Below, piece after piece: positions 6,626 through 6,851 of a stretch of 6,851 nt of DNA. The stretch is from NCBI GenBank assembly GCA_044356825.1, contig JBIKVM010000159.1, positions 1-6,851 on the forward strand, written 5' to 3'. Position 1 is the first letter of the stretch. Each line of letters opens with the position of its first letter. The translations under genes were made by a program, and so were the position numbers. A model generated the notes under the pieces. That model ran no database searches and was not told the DNA's origin. It worked only from the letters and a program-made list of their open reading frames with translations. This stretch comes from JAUREX01 sp044356825. GTDB taxonomy: Bacteria; Pseudomonadota; Alphaproteobacteria; Rhodobacterales; Rhodobacteraceae.

Positions 6626-6652
6626 GACCTTGGCGACGAACTTCGCCAGGTC
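6626..6652. repeat. Inverted repeat at the end of the regulator gene
   Basis: GACCT (6626-6630) plus GGCGA (6632-6636) pairs with TCGCC (6643-6647) plus AGGTC (6648-6652), a ten-base-pair stem with a single bulged T at 6631 and a six-base loop. It overlaps the stop codon (6653-6651) of the minus-strand regulator gene. No T-run follows on the minus strand, so it is only a candidate terminator or processing site. Confidence 0.4.
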
Positions 6653-6851
6653 AAGCCCCAGCCTTCGCCTCGGGCAATGAGGTCGGGCACGTGACGCCTT
6701 GCGAGAGGGGGGCGCGGGCATCGTGAGAGAGAGCGCGTGCAAAGATCCGAGCGAGCCGCGCCTGACCGGTGCGGTAGTCGCCGAGCGAGCGGGCGGATGT
6801 CTTGAGGCCCTTGACCGCCACCATGATCGTCTGCGCCACATCCTCGGGCGA
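6651..6851 (-). CDS. Probable TetR-family regulator, C-terminal 66 residues (5' end outside window)
   Basis: The minus-strand frame is open from the right edge of the window and ends at TGA 6653-6651, giving 66 residues. Residues 1-42, beginning SPEDVAQTIMVAVKGLKTSA, form two amphipathic helices. The pattern of a short helix ending in V-K-G-L-K-T-S-A, then D-Y-R and a leucine-rich helix LARIFARAL, is that of the ligand-binding domain ends of TetR-type repressors. The last 23 residues are proline- and glycine-containing and look unstructured. The DNA-binding domain is outside the window, so the family call is tentative. It reads in the same direction as the kinase and aldolase and ends 101 bases before the kinase, so it could be their regulator; this is inferred from position only. 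Confidence 0.5.
   Translation of the reverse strand, partial: SPEDVAQTIMVAVKGLKTSARSLGDYRTGQARLARIFARALSHDARAPLSQGVTCPTSLPEAKAGA

Noticed and set aside
6550..6650. A possible small gene or upstream isomerase end in the regulator-kinase spacer
   Set aside because: The frames through the spacer give Arg/Pro/Ser-rich sequence with no family resemblance, and no ribosome site with a plausible start was seen.
5182..6726. 514-codon plus-strand open frame opposite the kinase
   Set aside because: Mirror frame of a kinase gene with intact catalytic motifs; Arg/Pro/Gly-rich product without family features.
6581..6841. Second minus-strand frame at the right edge (86 codons)
   Set aside because: It overlaps the frame with the TetR-like helices; its product is dominated by Arg, Ser and Pro and looks like a shadow, although with only about 260 bases this is not certain.
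1..6851. CRISPR arrays, tRNA or rRNA genes, insertion sequences, attachment sites
   Set aside because: No regularly spaced direct repeats, no cloverleaf or rRNA-like sequence, no transposase or integrase motif and no terminal repeat pair were seen on either strand.

Overview
The window looks like chromosomal DNA from a GC-rich alphaproteobacterium, most likely Rhodobacterales or a close relative. This rests on roughly two-thirds G+C with strong third-position G/C, tightly packed genes with 4-base start/stop overlaps, and an Mrp antiporter operon in which the MrpB module is fused to the MrpA C-terminus (the six-gene, 'group 2' form). The taxonomic call is an inference; there is no rRNA or other phylogenetic marker here.

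Left part (1-3818, plus strand): the 3' two thirds or more of an mrp/mnh/pha operon. In order it holds the C-terminal 266 residues of the fused MrpA-MrpB subunit (5' end outside the window), then complete mrpC, mrpD, mrpE, mrpF and mrpG. Spacings run from 4-base overlaps (C/D and E/F) to 1, 3 and 9 bases. Together they encode a hetero-oligomeric secondary monovalent cation/proton antiporter of the inner membrane, related to complex I membrane subunits, normally used for Na+ (or K+) efflux and pH homeostasis. All the signature residues I could check are intact.

Middle (3840-4406, plus strand): a 188-residue SIS-domain protein of the 6-phospho-3-hexuloisomerase (PHI/HxlB) type. It begins 21 bases after mrpG, beyond a GC hairpin whose loop contains the mrpG stop codon. 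Its C-terminal PHI signatures are intact, but the serines that normally line the phosphate pocket are replaced. No hexulose-phosphate synthase partner is visible.

Right part (4454-6851, minus strand): a sugar catabolic unit reading toward the SIS gene. From the right edge it consists of the C-terminal end of a probable TetR-type regulator, a 101-base spacer with two inverted repeats, an FGGY-family carbohydrate kinase and a FucA-type class II aldolase. The last two are translationally coupled by an ATGA overlap. The pair fits phosphorylation of a ketose (for example L-fuculose or a related deoxy-ketose or ketopentose) and retro-aldol cleavage of the ketose 1-phosphate to dihydroxyacetone phosphate plus an aldehyde. 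The isomerase or dehydrogenase and the transporter needed upstream are not in the window.

Most of the window is well-known biology. The least explained part is the SIS protein with its altered pocket lying tail-to-tail with the kinase/aldolase pair. I see no tRNA, rRNA, CRISPR array, insertion sequence or phage signal, and no gene-free stretch longer than about 100 bases.
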